A stretch of DNA of 39,501 nt from Parcubacteria group bacterium Greene0416_36 (GCA_007375725.1 VMEV01000002.1:1-39501), one strand, 5' to 3'. Positions 26,587-35,210 are shown, numbered from the stretch's first letter. The notes: generated by a model not told the origin, from the letters alone. Translations and numbers: made by a program.

Positions 26587-27673
26587 ATGTCAGAAAAAAA
26601 TTTTGAGGCTCAGATACGGAGAGAAGGAAAAAAAGCTGAAGAATCTGGCCATGTTGATTATCTTGTAGAAACGGGGAAGTTAGAGAAAAAAATGAAAGAT
26701 GAAGATATTGATATTGTTGAAAATCAAGAAGGACAAGAAGTGATAATGTGTCCAGTTTGTCATTCTGTGGGTTTGCATTGGGAAAGATGCCTCAAAAATC
26801 AGGAGAATTTGGGTGCGGAAGTAGCGATACAATTGATAGATATTGGTGGGGCAGTGACTGTAGCAGAGAATTTGGAAAAATTTAGAGGTTTGGATAAGAG
26901 AGATGCCTTATTGTTGAGGCATGAGATTCTTTCTCGAAGAATTCCTGGGAGGAGGCCAGATTCTCTTCTCGACCTTTCTCAAAAAATGACAGATTTCTTT
27001 GGTTTGGATGATAATAAACCGAAAAAAGTAAGATATTCGCTGGAAGATCATTTGGAATCCGAGGAGTATAAGAAATACTTGAGTATGTTGGAAGTGGAAA
27101 TTAAATTGGGATTGGAGCAAAGGCGAAGAAATATAAAGGAATTAATTGATCAGGAAAAATTATCTGATCGTCAGAAAATATCTTTAGAGAAAGCTCAGGA
27201 TTTTTGTGAAACTGTATCTGGAAGATTTGCAAAGGAGTTCGGTGAGATTCTGGTTCAGTATTCTCGTGAGCGGAAAGAGATTTCTAATGAGATGAAGAAG
27301 TTTTTACTGGATAAAAAATTTGATTTACCACAGTTTACTGTTGCAAATGGGGAAAAAGCATCAGAATTGTTGCGGGATTTAGGATTTTCTTCATCAGGTG
27401 ATCTCAATGATCAAGCCTTGCTTTTAGTTTTTCAGTTGCCGAGACCTTTGTCATTTTTTTGGTGGAAAGGGGGAGCGACATTCCTGGGGTTCTCATGCTG
27501 TAGATATAGAAGATAAGGCTATTGAATGGGGACATCTTTATCGTGAGTTAATGCCGATAGTATGGGAGACACAGGGTTTTTACGAACAGGAAGAGGGGAT
27601 GAATTTTAATAGGGTGAATGAGGTGGGACAACATGATCCAGCGAAATATTATTACGTGTGGGAGGTGAGTTGA
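26587..27673 (+). pseudogene. Hypothetical protein gene with frameshift near a T7 tract
   Basis: The listed ORF ends at 27516, but from about 27460 the next frame continues as an open coding sequence to TGA at 27671-27673 (SHAVDIEDKAIEWGHLYREL ... DPAKYYYVWEVS), with a protein-like composition. The switch lies near TCATTTTTTTGG and AAAGGGGG, where one extra base would explain it. The repaired protein would be about 360 aa: a charged N-terminus, a CPVCHSVGLHWERC motif that could bind zinc (about residue 56), then long helices rich in Glu and Lys. I recognise no family. AT-rich like other accessory genes. It could be a sequencing indel, a true pseudogene or a slippery frameshift. Confidence 0.7.
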
Positions 27674-27702
27674 TATGTATTTACTAGATTAGGGCTTTGG
27701 TT

Positions 27703-27750
27703 GTGGTTTTTTGTAGAGACGCGCCATGGCGCGTCTCTACAAAAAATTAC
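27703..27750. repeat. GTAGAGACGCGCCATGGCGC palindrome, copy 1
   Basis: Perfect inner palindrome GTAGAGACGCGCC / GGCGCGTCTCTAC with flanking T and A runs. The same sequence occurs at 28200-28253, so copies lie before both gatC and gatA. The nearby flank (TTTGGTTGT) is also shared. With its T run it could end transcription in either direction. Confidence 0.9.
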
Positions 27751-27784
27751 TGGAAAATAATAGATTTGTAGTCTGGATTGGGGG

Positions 27785-27840
27785 ATTCGTATAGTACGAT
27801 ATACTAATAACACCAGTATTCGTATACTATGGTTTACTAA
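27785..27840. promoter_or_regulatory. Two direct repeats upstream of gatC (operator- or promoter-like)
   Basis: ATTCGTATAGTACGATATAC and ATTCGTATACTATGGTTTAC share most positions and are spaced 33 bp apart, start to start, about three helical turns. Each contains TATACT, a possible -10 box; TTGGGG (27778-27783) is 16 bp before the first TATACT. This may be the gatC promoter or a remnant of a repeat. Confidence 0.4.
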
Positions 27841-27900
27841 ACAGAAAATATTCGATAACTTGTATTTATTGAAATACTTACTGTATTTAAAGTATTGTTT

Positions 27901-28188
27901 ATGTTAAATCGCGAAGAAGTAAAACACATCGCCAAGCTCGCCCGCATCGATATTACTCCCGAAGAATTGGATCGTTTTACCGGTCAGATATCGGGTATTT
28001 TGGAGTATGTGGGAGTGCTGGATAAGCTGGAGATTCTAGAGCCAAAAACGACGTATTCGTGGGATGATTTTAAGAATTCTTTGCGGGAGGATGTTGCGGT
28101 GGATTGCGACAGGCCCGTGCAACAAAAAATCATCGATGCCGCCCCCGAGAAGCAATGGGGGTATGTTAAAGTTAAGTCCGTGTTTTAA
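27901..28188 (+). CDS. gatC: Asp-tRNA(Asn)/Glu-tRNA(Gln) amidotransferase subunit C
   Basis: GatC stabilises GatA in the GatCAB complex that converts Glu-tRNA(Gln) and Asp-tRNA(Asn) to the amide forms. Start at ATG 27901 (MLNREEVKHIAKLARIDI), two codons after the TTG used in the track. 95 aa, the usual length. Typical motifs are KHIAKLARIDITPEELDRF and the C-terminal LREDVAVDCD. A perfect palindrome separates it from gatA. No gatB is seen in this window. Confidence 0.95.
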   Translation: MLNREEVKHIAKLARIDITPEELDRFTGQISGILEYVGVLDKLEILEPKTTYSWDDFKNSLREDVAVDCDRPVQQKIIDAAPEKQWGYVKVKSVF

Positions 28189-28199
28189 ATAGTGTTTTG

Positions 28200-28253
28200 G
28201 TTGTAATTTTTTGTAGAGACGCGCCATGGCGCGTCTCTACAAAAAATTACAAC
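28200..28253. repeat. GTAGAGACGCGCCATGGCGC palindrome, copy 2 (54 bp, perfect)
   Basis: Perfect 54 bp palindrome centred on CCATGG, starting 12 nt after the gatC stop and ending 17 nt before the gatA ATG. The arms GTTGTAATTTTTTGTAGAG and its complement include A/T tracts that could act as a bidirectional terminator, which would affect gatA expression. Confidence 0.93.
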
Positions 28254-28270
28254 CCACTCACTAGTTCCAT

Positions 28271-29776
28271 ATGAATGAACTATTTAAAAAAAACATCGTC
28301 GGCCTGCATAAAATGCTGGTCGAAAAAGAAATATCGGCTATTGAACTGGCCGGTGCATTTTTGAATCGGATCGCGGATAAAGACAAATCCGTGAGGGCTT
28401 TTGTGTCGGTGACGGAAGAAGAAGCCAAGAAGTCAGCTTTGGCAGTGGATCAGAAAATTGCCAAGGGTCAATTCATCGGCCTTTTGGAAGGCATTCCTGC
28501 GTCGGTCAAGGATGTGCTCGCCACGGCCGGTACGAAAACCACGGCAAGTTCTAATATGTTGGCCAATTACGTTCCGCCGTATGATGCCACATCGGTGGAA
28601 AAGTTGGGGCGTGAGGGACTTGTCATGCTGGGAAAAACCAACTGCGATGCCTTTGCTCACGGAGCTTCCACCGAAAATTCGGATTTTTTCCAGACTCATA
28701 ATCCGTGGGATCTGGATCGTATTCCGGGTGGATCGAGCGGGGGAGCGGCGGCATCGGTGGCGGGGAGTATGTCGGTATATGCTTTGGGGACGGATACGGG
28801 GGGATCTATTCGTTCTCCGGCGAATTATTGCGGGATCGTGGGGATCAAACCCAGCTATGGCCGGGTTTCTCGCCATGGGCTCTTTGCCATGACTTCGTCC
28901 AATGATACGGTCGGCGTGATGGCCAAAAATGTGGAAGACTGTGCCTTGGTTTTGGGTGCTATGGCCGGAGAAGACGCCAAAGACGCCACGACTCGGCGCA
29001 CCAAGGTTCCCAATTATCATGAAGAAATCAAGAAATTCAATTTTAAAGACAAAAAAATCGGCATTCCCAAAGAGTATTTTGGGGAGGGGATGCATGGAGG
29101 CGTAAGATCGGCCGTAGAGGGAGCGATTGCCAAAATGGAGTCACTGGGCGCGAAGATTGTGCCGATTTCATTGCCTCATACTCAGTATGCGGTGGCGATC
29201 TATTACATCGTGACTCCGTCGGAAGTGAGTTCCAATTTAGCTCGTTATGACGGCATCAAATATGGCTATTCCGTGATGTCGGATTTATCCCGAAAAGACC
29301 AGATCAAAGACTTGCTCGATGTGTATACCCAGTCCCGAAAATACGGTTTTGGCGCCGAAGCCAAACGTCGCATCATGATCGGCACCTACGCGCTCTCGAG
29401 CGGGTATCACGATGCGTATTACAAGAAAGCTACTGCCGCGCGTCATTTGCTCGCGGATGATTTCAAGACCGCTTTTAAATCGGTGGATTTCATTGCCACG
29501 CCGGTTGCTCCCACTTTGCCGTGCAGGCTTGGAGAAAAGGTGAGTGATCCGCTGGCTTTATATCTCGAGGATATTTATTTGGCCGCAGTGAGTCTTTCCG
29601 GTCTTCCAGCCTTGTCCGTGCCTTGCGGATTTGCTCGAGACGGCCAGGGTGATACAATAGATCTGCCCGTCGGTTTGCAGTTGATCGGAAATTATTTCGA
29701 TGAGTCGACTATTTTGGGTGCGGCTTATCATTATGAGCAGTCCGAGGAGTGGAGACTCCGGTACCCAAATATTTAA
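28271..29776 (+). CDS. gatA: Glu-tRNA(Gln) amidotransferase subunit A (amidase)
   Basis: GatA releases ammonia from glutamine for transfer to mischarged tRNA. 501 aa, full length. The amidase signature and Ser-cisSer-Lys triad are present: catalytic Lys in IPASVKDVL (about residue 80), cis-Ser in [13 protein letters not shown] (about residue 153) and the Ser nucleophile in [21 protein letters not shown] (about residue 178). It may be transcribed with gatC, though the palindrome lies between them. The stop is 18 nt before the first surface protein gene. Confidence 0.97.
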   Translation: MNELFKKNIVGLHKMLVEKEISAIELAGAFLNRIADKDKSVRAFVSVTEEEAKKSALAVDQKIAKGQFIGLLEGIPASVKDVLATAGTKTTASSNMLANYVPPYDATSVEKLGREGLVMLGKTNCDAFAHGASTENSDFFQTHNPWDLDRIPGGSSGGAAASVAGSMSVYALGTDTGGSIRSPANYCGIVGIKPSYGRVSRHGLFAMTSSNDTVGVMAKNVEDCALVLGAMAGEDAKDATTRRTKVPNYHEEIKKFNFKDKKIGIPKEYFGEGMHGGVRSAVEGAIAKMESLGAKIVPISLPHTQYAVAIYYIVTPSEVSSNLARYDGIKYGYSVMSDLSRKDQIKDLLDVYTQSRKYGFGAEAKRRIMIGTYALSSGYHDAYYKKATAARHLLADDFKTAFKSVDFIATPVAPTLPCRLGEKVSDPLALYLEDIYLAAVSLSGLPALSVPCGFARDGQGDTIDLPVGLQLIGNYFDESTILGAAYHYEQSEEWRLRYPNI

Positions 29777-29794
29777 AAAAAGCTTGCTTGTCTT

Positions 29795-31288
29795 ATGTAC
29801 AAATTTTTCACACATCTACTTTTAGCGGGGAGTCTGTTATTGGCCCCCTTTGTCGCATTGGCCAATCCTTTTGATTTATCGATTGTGTCCAATGATATTG
29901 TCCTTCAATTCTCCAAACAATTATTCGTTCCTGGAGACGTGGTGCGTATTTATGCAACCATTCAGAATCTCACGAGCGTGGATACTTTGGGGAGAGTGGT
30001 ATTTTATCAAGTAAATGTCTCTACTGGGCAAGAAATAGTCATTGGCACGCCCCAAGTCCTTTCTTCCAAAGGCACCGGTCTTTCCGAACAGGTTTTTGTG
30101 GATGCGCTCGTTCCCGATGGGGCTTTTCGTTTTGCCGTGGAAGTATTTCTCGACAGCGTGACGGACGTGAATTTGAATAATAATAAGGCATATACCGGTC
30201 TTTTCACGCCCAATCCTGATTTCGATCATGACGGAGATCCCGATGTGACGGATCCGGATGACGACAATGACGGCTTGCCGGATACCAGCGAGCCACCTCT
30301 TGGCACTAATCCTTCCAATCCTGATTCTGATGGAGACGGCATTGTGGATGGCGCGGATAATTGTCCCGTCATTCCCAATCCCGGACAGGAAGATTTCGAC
30401 GGTGATCATATTGGCAATGCGTGCGACGAGGACAATGACAATGACGGGCTTACTGATACTAAAGAAAATCAAATAGGGACGGATCCTCTCAATCCGGACA
30501 CGGATGGCGATGGCATCAAAGACGGCGCGGATAATTGCCCGCTTTTCATCAATGCGAATCAACAAGATACTGACGGAGACGGCGTGGGTGATGTTTGCGA
30601 TGCCACTCCCGCCGGGAGTGGCGGATCTGGAGGAGGTTCAGGATCTGGAGGAGGTTCAGGATCTGGAGGAGGTTCAGGATCTGGAGGAGGTTCAGGATCT
30701 GGAGGGGGTTCAGGATCCGGAGGAGGTTCAGGATCCGGAGGAGAGTCGAATCCGATTACGGGAGGAGAGCCGAATGGGGAATCGAGCAGTTTTGCATTGT
30801 CCAATGAGTCCGGGAATGGAGATGCTTTTTCAACTACGAGAGTCATTGCTTCCGGCGATTCATTCGAGAGCAGCCGAGACCGCAGTGGTTTATTATCTTT
30901 TTTAAATTTATCATCATGGGGCGGTATCAATCTGGGGGGCGGCAATACGGCTAATTCTAGTTTTTCATCCATTAATTTTTCATCACTAGCCAATGTCGGA
31001 TCAGATGAAGTGATTTCAATTGGAGGCAGTTTATTCCCCAAGTTTTTGGGTACTCCGGTTTTCGCGGGTACGGCGGACATGAATTTTAGTTCCGCGAATT
31101 CATCGTTTTTTCTATTTGACCGCGGATATTGGGGATTCCAAGCCATACTCATTTTGTTTTTTTTCTTATTGGGCATGGTTTCCATTCTTCTTCGCCGTGT
31201 GTATGGGGAACTTGCCCGAGAGAAGTCGATTCAATTATCTGAAGTGGAGGAAATTATGGAGCCTGAAGATGAAAAGTCTCAAAAATAA
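29795..31288 (+). CDS. Membrane-anchored surface protein: CARDB-like domain, TSP3-like calcium repeats, Gly/Ser linker
   Basis: 497 aa. Signal peptide ([19 protein letters not shown], cleavage about residue 24). Residues about 28-140 form a CARDB-like beta-sandwich ([12 protein letters not shown] ... [20 protein letters not shown]). Residues about 145-270 hold thrombospondin type 3-like repeats with DxDxDG and DNCP motifs ([31 protein letters not shown]), which bind calcium and cross-link by disulfides. A Gly/Ser linker (GSGGGS repeats, about residues 277-318) leads to a Ser/Asn-rich outer segment and one membrane helix ([19 protein letters not shown], about residue 448), then a short acidic cytoplasmic tail. 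Probably a stalked cell-surface or adhesion protein. The next gene is its paralogue. Confidence 0.85.
   Translation: MYKFFTHLLLAGSLLLAPFVALANPFDLSIVSNDIVLQFSKQLFVPGDVVRIYATIQNLTSVDTLGRVVFYQVNVSTGQEIVIGTPQVLSSKGTGLSEQVFVDALVPDGAFRFAVEVFLDSVTDVNLNNNKAYTGLFTPNPDFDHDGDPDVTDPDDDNDGLPDTSEPPLGTNPSNPDSDGDGIVDGADNCPVIPNPGQEDFDGDHIGNACDEDNDNDGLTDTKENQIGTDPLNPDTDGDGIKDGADNCPLFINANQQDTDGDGVGDVCDATPAGSGGSGGGSGSGGGSGSGGGSGSGGGSGSGGGSGSGGGSGSGGESNPITGGEPNGESSSFALSNESGNGDAFSTTRVIASGDSFESSRDRSGLLSFLNLSSWGGINLGGGNTANSSFSSINFSSLANVGSDEVISIGGSLFPKFLGTPVFAGTADMNFSSANSSFFLFDRGYWGFQAILILFFFLLGMVSILLRRVYGELAREKSIQLSEVEEIMEPEDEKSQK
30623..30748 (+). repeat. Seven tandem 18 bp repeats coding the GSGGGS linker
   Basis: Unit GGATCTGGAGGAGGTTCA repeated with few changes; the last units read GGATCC and GGGGGT, and the final unit is degenerate. 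Coding units of near-identical DNA are prone to slippage, so linker length may vary between cells. Confidence 0.93.
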
Positions 31289-31302
31289 ACATAAAAATTT
31301 TT

Positions 31303-32496
31303 ATGATTCGTCCATTGGAATTACTTTTTTCTTTTTCATTTCTATTTTTTCCTCTTTGGGCCGAGGCAGCCGGGCCGGATTTTGCGGTCGGGCAAGCAGA
31401 TATTTCAGTATCTGCCGAAAAATTGGAGATAGGGAAGTCTTTTCGGGCCTATGCCACTATTCATAATAAAGGGGAGGCAGATGCCAAAGGATACGCGGCT
31501 TTTTTTATCGGCAATGTTGCCATTGGCACGGAACAGCCCCTCTCTATTCGTGCGGCTGGCTCGGATGAGGCCTTTGTCGATGGAATTGTGCCCGCGACGG
31601 GTTTCACGATCAGTGTAAAAGTGGTATCCGAGGGGGAATCCGATGCCAATCCTGAGAATAATTCTGCTGAGAGCAAAAGTTTCGAGGTAGTGCCTAGCTT
31701 GGTAATACCCCCGGTTACCGAATCGGTGCCGCTAGCGGAGGTTTCCACGGATACGCCCGCCAAATCACCCCTCGAAGAACTGGCGGCTGAGTTGTCCGAT
31801 GTCGATTCAGGGTCGCTATTCACCGACCAAACCCAATTGATTATCCACTATCAGCAAAAAGCTTGGAATGAATTTTTATTCACATCCAAAGTGGATGTCT
31901 CGGAGCCGGAATCTCTTATTTATAAATGGGATTTTGGCGATGGATCCAAAGGCTTTGACTCTCAAATTTTTCATGCCTATTCTGGAAGCGGCGATTTTGT
32001 GGTGAATGTGGAGGTACTTGATTCCAAAGGGAATAAAATCGAGGCGGCTTTGCCGATTGTGGTTTCTTTTTTCAATGCTGGCAATACCAAATTTTTATTT
32101 TTAGTCTTAGGTTTATTTCTCTTTTCTATTCTGATGACGGTATTGGGAGTCCTCTTGCCTCGCCTTCTGACCTCCAAAGAATCAGAGGCGTCTCCCGTTT
32201 CTCCCAAGGAAACGGAAGAAGAGCTGGTCTTATCTGAGACTTCAGATGATTTGCAAGAGACTGATTCTCGAGAAATATCGTCTGATTCTACTCTCGAAGA
32301 TCCCTCCTCCCCTCAATCAGAAGAACCTGTAGTTGAGATCATGCCCCTCTCAAAATCGAAAAAATCTTCTCCTCTCGCCAAAAAGAAAAAAGCGGAATCA
32401 GTGCCTGCTAAATCTTCCAAAAAACTGACGTCGCCCTCGGTTGTGATTGAAGATGAGCTGGATTTATTGGAGGCTTCGGACGCGGATACGAAATAA
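31303..32496 (+). CDS. Membrane surface protein with CARDB-like and PKD domains
   Basis: 397 aa. Signal peptide (LELLFSFSFLFFPLWAEAA, cleavage about residue 23), CARDB-like domain (residues about 25-125: FRAYATIHNKGEADAKGYAA, DEAFVDGIVPATGFTISVKV), linker, PKD domain (residues about 175-260) with YKWDFGDGSKGFDSQIFHAY, one membrane helix (FLFLVLGLFLFSILMTVLGVLL, about residue 265) and a long Ser/Glu/Lys-rich cytoplasmic tail of about 110 residues. The CARDB part clearly resembles the same region of the preceding gene (YATI, IGTxQ, FVDxxVP), so the pair arose by duplication and one copy exchanged TSP3 repeats for a PKD domain. Function inferred: surface binding or adhesion. Confidence 0.84.
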   Translation: MIRPLELLFSFSFLFFPLWAEAAGPDFAVGQADISVSAEKLEIGKSFRAYATIHNKGEADAKGYAAFFIGNVAIGTEQPLSIRAAGSDEAFVDGIVPATGFTISVKVVSEGESDANPENNSAESKSFEVVPSLVIPPVTESVPLAEVSTDTPAKSPLEELAAELSDVDSGSLFTDQTQLIIHYQQKAWNEFLFTSKVDVSEPESLIYKWDFGDGSKGFDSQIFHAYSGSGDFVVNVEVLDSKGNKIEAALPIVVSFFNAGNTKFLFLVLGLFLFSILMTVLGVLLPRLLTSKESEASPVSPKETEEELVLSETSDDLQETDSREISSDSTLEDPSSPQSEEPVVEIMPLSKSKKSSPLAKKKKAESVPAKSSKKLTSPSVVIEDELDLLEASDADTK

Positions 32497-32502
32497 TCGC
32501 GT

Positions 32503-33282
32503 ATGATTCCTTATTTCTACTGGAATACTTTTTATGTAGGGGGTATCACATTTTATATGTGGGGGACTCTGGTTGCCTTGGGGATTCTCGTTGGGATTTT
32601 GGCCTGTAGCTGGGCCGCGCGAAGGAATAAGGAGGTCGTCCATGCTATTTGGAATGATTATTTTTGGGTGATTGTGGGAGGTCTCATCGGGGCAAGGATC
32701 GCGCATGTTTTCCTCTATGATTGGGCGTATTATTCTCAACACCTCCCCGAAATTTTCCAGATCTGGAAAGGCGGATTTTCTTCCATAGGCTCTATTGCCG
32801 GAGGATTATTCATTTTTTTCCTTCTGGGGCATTGGAGGAAATGGAATATCCCTCAAATGGCTGATTATTTCATATTCGGATTGCCTCTTGGGATTGGGAT
32901 TGGACGATTGGGATGCTTTTTTATCCACGATCATCCGGGAATTGAGACTTCATTTTTCATGGGAGTGCGATTTCCTGATGGGATCATTCGTCATGATTTG
33001 GGGCTTTATTTATCGATACAGGGTTTCTTGATTTTTATTGTTTTTTTATTTCTTTATCAGAAATATCAGGATAAAAAAGCGGGTCTGTATTTAGGGGCGT
33101 TTGCTCTGCTTTATGGAATCTCCCGTTTTTTCCTGGATTTTTTGCGGATCTCCGAGTCCTTGGGAGGGGATATTAGATATGGGTTTCTGACTCCGGCGCA
33201 GTGGGGGAGCCTCGTTTTATCGGTCGCGGGTGTTTATTGGCTGTTGCAAATTTCCAAATCGCATTCTATAGTAAAGGAATAA
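32503..33282 (+). CDS. lgt: Prolipoprotein diacylglyceryl transferase Lgt (divergent)
   Basis: Lgt attaches diacylglycerol to the lipobox cysteine of lipoproteins in the cytoplasmic membrane. 259 aa, multi-pass, with the family-specific order: YFYWNTFYVGGITFYMWG at the start, WVIVGGLIGARIAHVFLYD (about residue 53), GGFSSIGSIAGG (about residue 90) and the Lgt signature region GIGIGRLGCFFIHDHPG (about residue 139). The signature is altered: the usual GRxGNFxNxE reads GRLGCFFIHDHP. Catalytic-type residues should be compared with structures before trusting activity. It begins 6 nt after the PKD protein gene. Confidence 0.85.
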   Translation: MIPYFYWNTFYVGGITFYMWGTLVALGILVGILACSWAARRNKEVVHAIWNDYFWVIVGGLIGARIAHVFLYDWAYYSQHLPEIFQIWKGGFSSIGSIAGGLFIFFLLGHWRKWNIPQMADYFIFGLPLGIGIGRLGCFFIHDHPGIETSFFMGVRFPDGIIRHDLGLYLSIQGFLIFIVFLFLYQKYQDKKAGLYLGAFALLYGISRFFLDFLRISESLGGDIRYGFLTPAQWGSLVLSVAGVYWLLQISKSHSIVKE

Positions 33283-33298
33283 TTTTTTTTGTTTTTTT

Positions 33299-34099
33299 AT
33301 GATTCAAAATAACGTACCGTTCTGGAAAATAGGAATGTGGATGATTATCTTGGCTCTGTCTTTGGCTAATATTTCTCTCTTATGGAGTCTCGGAGGAGAG
33401 GCGACGGTCGCGGATAATAATGTCAATGAAAAGAAACCTATGTCCTTGGATCTGACCTATATCAAGGATCCTGGATGTCCCGATTGTTTTAATATTGAAT
33501 TGGTGGAGTCTGAACTGGGGCGTTTAGCTGTGGCTATTGGAGATAAAGAAATTTTGGAATCTACTTCCAGCGCCGGCAAAAAATTGATCGAGAAATACGC
33601 CATCACAAAATTGCCGACGGTGATTATCGAAGGGAAAATCAATGAGAATGCGACCTTGGCTGAGCTGTGGCCTCGAATCGGCAAGGTGGTGGACGGCGTG
33701 TTTATCCTGACCGATGTCCAGCCCCCGTATATGGATTTGGAAACCGGCACTAAGCGCGGAGATTTTGGAATTGTCCTACTCACGGATTTGTCCTGCAAGG
33801 AATGTTATGACGTGACTCTCCATCAAAATGCGCTCGAAGGTTTGGCCATGGTGACCGATAAAATCGAAATTTACGATGCGGCCACTCCCAGCGCAAAAAA
33901 ATATATCAAGGATTATAAAATTGTGAAATTACCGACTCTCATTGTCACGGGCGACGCGGATGCCTATCCCGGATTCAAACAGGTTTGGCCCGGCGTGGGA
34001 ACCAATGAGCCGGATGGCGCTTATGTCTTCCGGTCCGTCGAGCAAATGGGTACTTATCGCGATCTGGAAACCGGAAAAGTTGTGGTTGTAGCAAAATAA
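33299..34099 (+). CDS. Membrane-anchored protein with two thioredoxin-like domains
   Basis: 266 aa. N-terminal anchor (IGMWMIILALSLANISLLW, about residues 11-29), then two half-repeats. Repeat 1 has the CxxC motif in DPGCPDCFNIE (about residue 58) and KKLIEKYAITKLPTVIIEGK. Repeat 2 has LSCKECYDVT (about residue 164) and KKYIKDYKIVKLPTLIVTGD. The paired features (CxxC followed about 40 residues later by a cis-Pro type TLPT/KLPT strand) show internal duplication of a thioredoxin-like fold. Probably an extracytoplasmic disulfide oxidoreductase or isomerase, given the neighbouring DsbA-like protein and Cys-rich surface protein. Function inferred from fold and context. Confidence 0.8.
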   Translation: MIQNNVPFWKIGMWMIILALSLANISLLWSLGGEATVADNNVNEKKPMSLDLTYIKDPGCPDCFNIELVESELGRLAVAIGDKEILESTSSAGKKLIEKYAITKLPTVIIEGKINENATLAELWPRIGKVVDGVFILTDVQPPYMDLETGTKRGDFGIVLLTDLSCKECYDVTLHQNALEGLAMVTDKIEIYDAATPSAKKYIKDYKIVKLPTLIVTGDADAYPGFKQVWPGVGTNEPDGAYVFRSVEQMGTYRDLETGKVVVVAK

Positions 34100-34132
34100 A
34101 TTGTTTTAAAAAAAATTATTCAATACAAAAAT

Positions 34133-34846
34133 ATGGAAGTGAAATTCAATCTCAATCGCCAAACAATCATGGAGGTCTTGGTGATACTTCAATTGATTCT
34201 TTTGGTGGTATTTGGGATCAAGTTGTGGGGTTTGTCCAGTAAGCTCGAAGATGCTTCCATTGGAGGCAAAGTAGCGGTGAACAAAAACGTGCCCACGCCA
34301 GCGGGTGATCTGCCCAATACACCTCCTGCCAAAGTGGATATTAAGATTGACGATGAGGATTATGTTTTGGGAGATCCCAATGCTCCCGTGACCTTGGTGG
34401 AGTTTTCCGATGTCGAGTGTCCTTTCTGCGGACGCCATCATCCGACCATGAAACAGATCATGGAGAATTACCCGGGAAAGGTGAAGTGGGTCTATAAGCA
34501 CTATCCATTGCCTTTCCACCCTATGGCTGAGCCGGGTGCTCTCGCCGTGGAGTGTGCGGGTGAACAGGGGAAATTTTTTGAATACCTAGATATTCTCTTT
34601 ACCAATCAGACCACCCTTTCGGCCGATAATATGAAGAAATGGGCCAAGGATCTGAAACTCAATACCACAAAATTCAATTCCTGCTTTGATTCCAAGAAGT
34701 ATCTCTCTAAAGTGCAAAAAGACACCCAAGAAGGCGCGCAATACGGCGTCGAGGGTACCCCCGCCACCTTCGTCAACGGCCAGCTCGTCTCCGGTGCCGT
34801 TCCCTACAGCCAGTTCTCGGCTTTGATTGAGGGGTTGATCAAATAG
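34133..34846 (+). CDS. DsbA-family thiol-disulfide oxidoreductase, membrane anchored
   Basis: 237 aa. Anchor helix (IMEVLVILQLILLVVFGIKLW, about residues 12-32), Pro-rich linker, then a DsbA-like domain: DYVLGDPNAPVTLVEFSDVECPFCGRHHPTMKQI with active-site CPFC (about residues 100-103), helical insertion, and the cis-Pro loop VEGTPATFVNGQLVSG (about residue 204). This is the DsbA/SrrA-like 'thioredoxin 4' type common outside Proteobacteria. A third cysteine pair is in the insertion (CAGEQG and SCFDSK). It probably oxidises exported proteins such as the TSP3-repeat protein. Last gene before the 34856 palindrome. Confidence 0.93.
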   Translation: MEVKFNLNRQTIMEVLVILQLILLVVFGIKLWGLSSKLEDASIGGKVAVNKNVPTPAGDLPNTPPAKVDIKIDDEDYVLGDPNAPVTLVEFSDVECPFCGRHHPTMKQIMENYPGKVKWVYKHYPLPFHPMAEPGALAVECAGEQGKFFEYLDILFTNQTTLSADNMKKWAKDLKLNTTKFNSCFDSKKYLSKVQKDTQEGAQYGVEGTPATFVNGQLVSGAVPYSQFSALIEGLIK

Positions 34847-34855
34847 GGATTTACT

Positions 34856-34903
34856 AAACAAAAAAGTAAGGGCGTATTGCAATACGCCCTTACTTTTTTG
34901 TTT
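34856..34903. terminator. 48 bp perfect palindromic terminator (AAGGGCGTATTG/CAATACGCCCTT)
   Basis: Perfect palindrome with A-tract and T-tract flanks: AAACAAAAAAGTAAGGGCGT then its complement. It begins 10 nt after the dsbA-like stop and fits a terminator. The same general layout (A/T runs, GTA, GC core, TAC) as the palindromes around gatC suggests that it is another dispersed repeat family used as a terminator. Confidence 0.85.
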
Positions 34904-34930
34904 GATTTTTTTAGATGCATAATATATAAT
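34902..34930 (+). promoter_or_regulatory. Promoter of the toxin-antitoxin operon
   Basis: TTGATT (34902-34907), 17 bp spacer, TATAAT (34925-34930), 29 nt before the antitoxin start. The -10 box is inside the inverted repeat listed separately, the normal arrangement for a self-repressed toxin-antitoxin operon. Confidence 0.75.
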
Positions 34931-34948
34931 ATATGAAATATTATATAT
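34922..34948. promoter_or_regulatory. Operator-like inverted repeat for antitoxin autorepression
   Basis: Arms ATATATAATAT and ATATTATATAT (11 bp, perfect) with a 5 bp spacer. It covers the -10 box of the toxin-antitoxin promoter. Phd/RelB-type antitoxins commonly bind such palindromes; binding here is inferred. Confidence 0.6.
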
Positions 34949-34958
34949 AGATTCATAT

Positions 34959-35207
34959 ATGTTTAAAATCGTGACCGTGTCCGAGGTGCAGAAAAAAATA
35001 GGCCAAATGGCCAAAAATGTTAGATATAATGAGATTTTAGTTACCAGCAGGGGAAAAGGCAGCATGCTTATTCTTCCTTATTTTGAAGGCTGCGATGATT
35101 TTGTGTCAGAATATCGTGAGAATTATGAGATGTCTGTCAATCGGGAGAATTTAAAGAGAAAATATAGAGAATCTATGAAATCCGGTAAAGGTACATTGGT
35201 AATTTAA
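34959..35207 (+). CDS. Antitoxin of Phd/YefM-like type
   Basis: 82 aa. The N-terminal part MFKIVTVSEVQKKIGQMAKNVRYNEILVTSRGKGSMLILPY matches the Phd/YefM fold (a short helix-strand unit ending in a hydrophobic 'LILPY' strand), which dimerises and binds DNA. The C-terminal half (EYRENYEMSVNRENLKRKYRESMKSGKG) is a charged flexible helix that would wrap the toxin. It is 3 nt before the toxin gene. No Shine-Dalgarno sequence. The putative operator is just upstream. Confidence 0.85.
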   Translation: MFKIVTVSEVQKKIGQMAKNVRYNEILVTSRGKGSMLILPYFEGCDDFVSEYRENYEMSVNRENLKRKYRESMKSGKGTLVI

Positions 35208-35210
35208 AAT

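Noticed and set aside
26453-26668. 71 aa ORF as a real gene
   Set aside because: It begins as a ligA tail remnant and then runs out of frame into the start of the next gene.
27711-27740. Gene or integration site inside the GTAGAGACGCGCC palindrome
   Set aside because: Two copies with no tRNA or integrase nearby; a dispersed palindrome or terminator is simpler.
28433-29095. 220 aa - strand ORF opposite gatA
   Set aside because: Antisense shadow of the catalytic part of gatA.
30559-31185. 208 aa - strand ORF with PPPDPEP repeats
   Set aside because: Reverse translation of the Gly/Ser repeat DNA; the + strand has signal peptide, calcium motifs and membrane helix.
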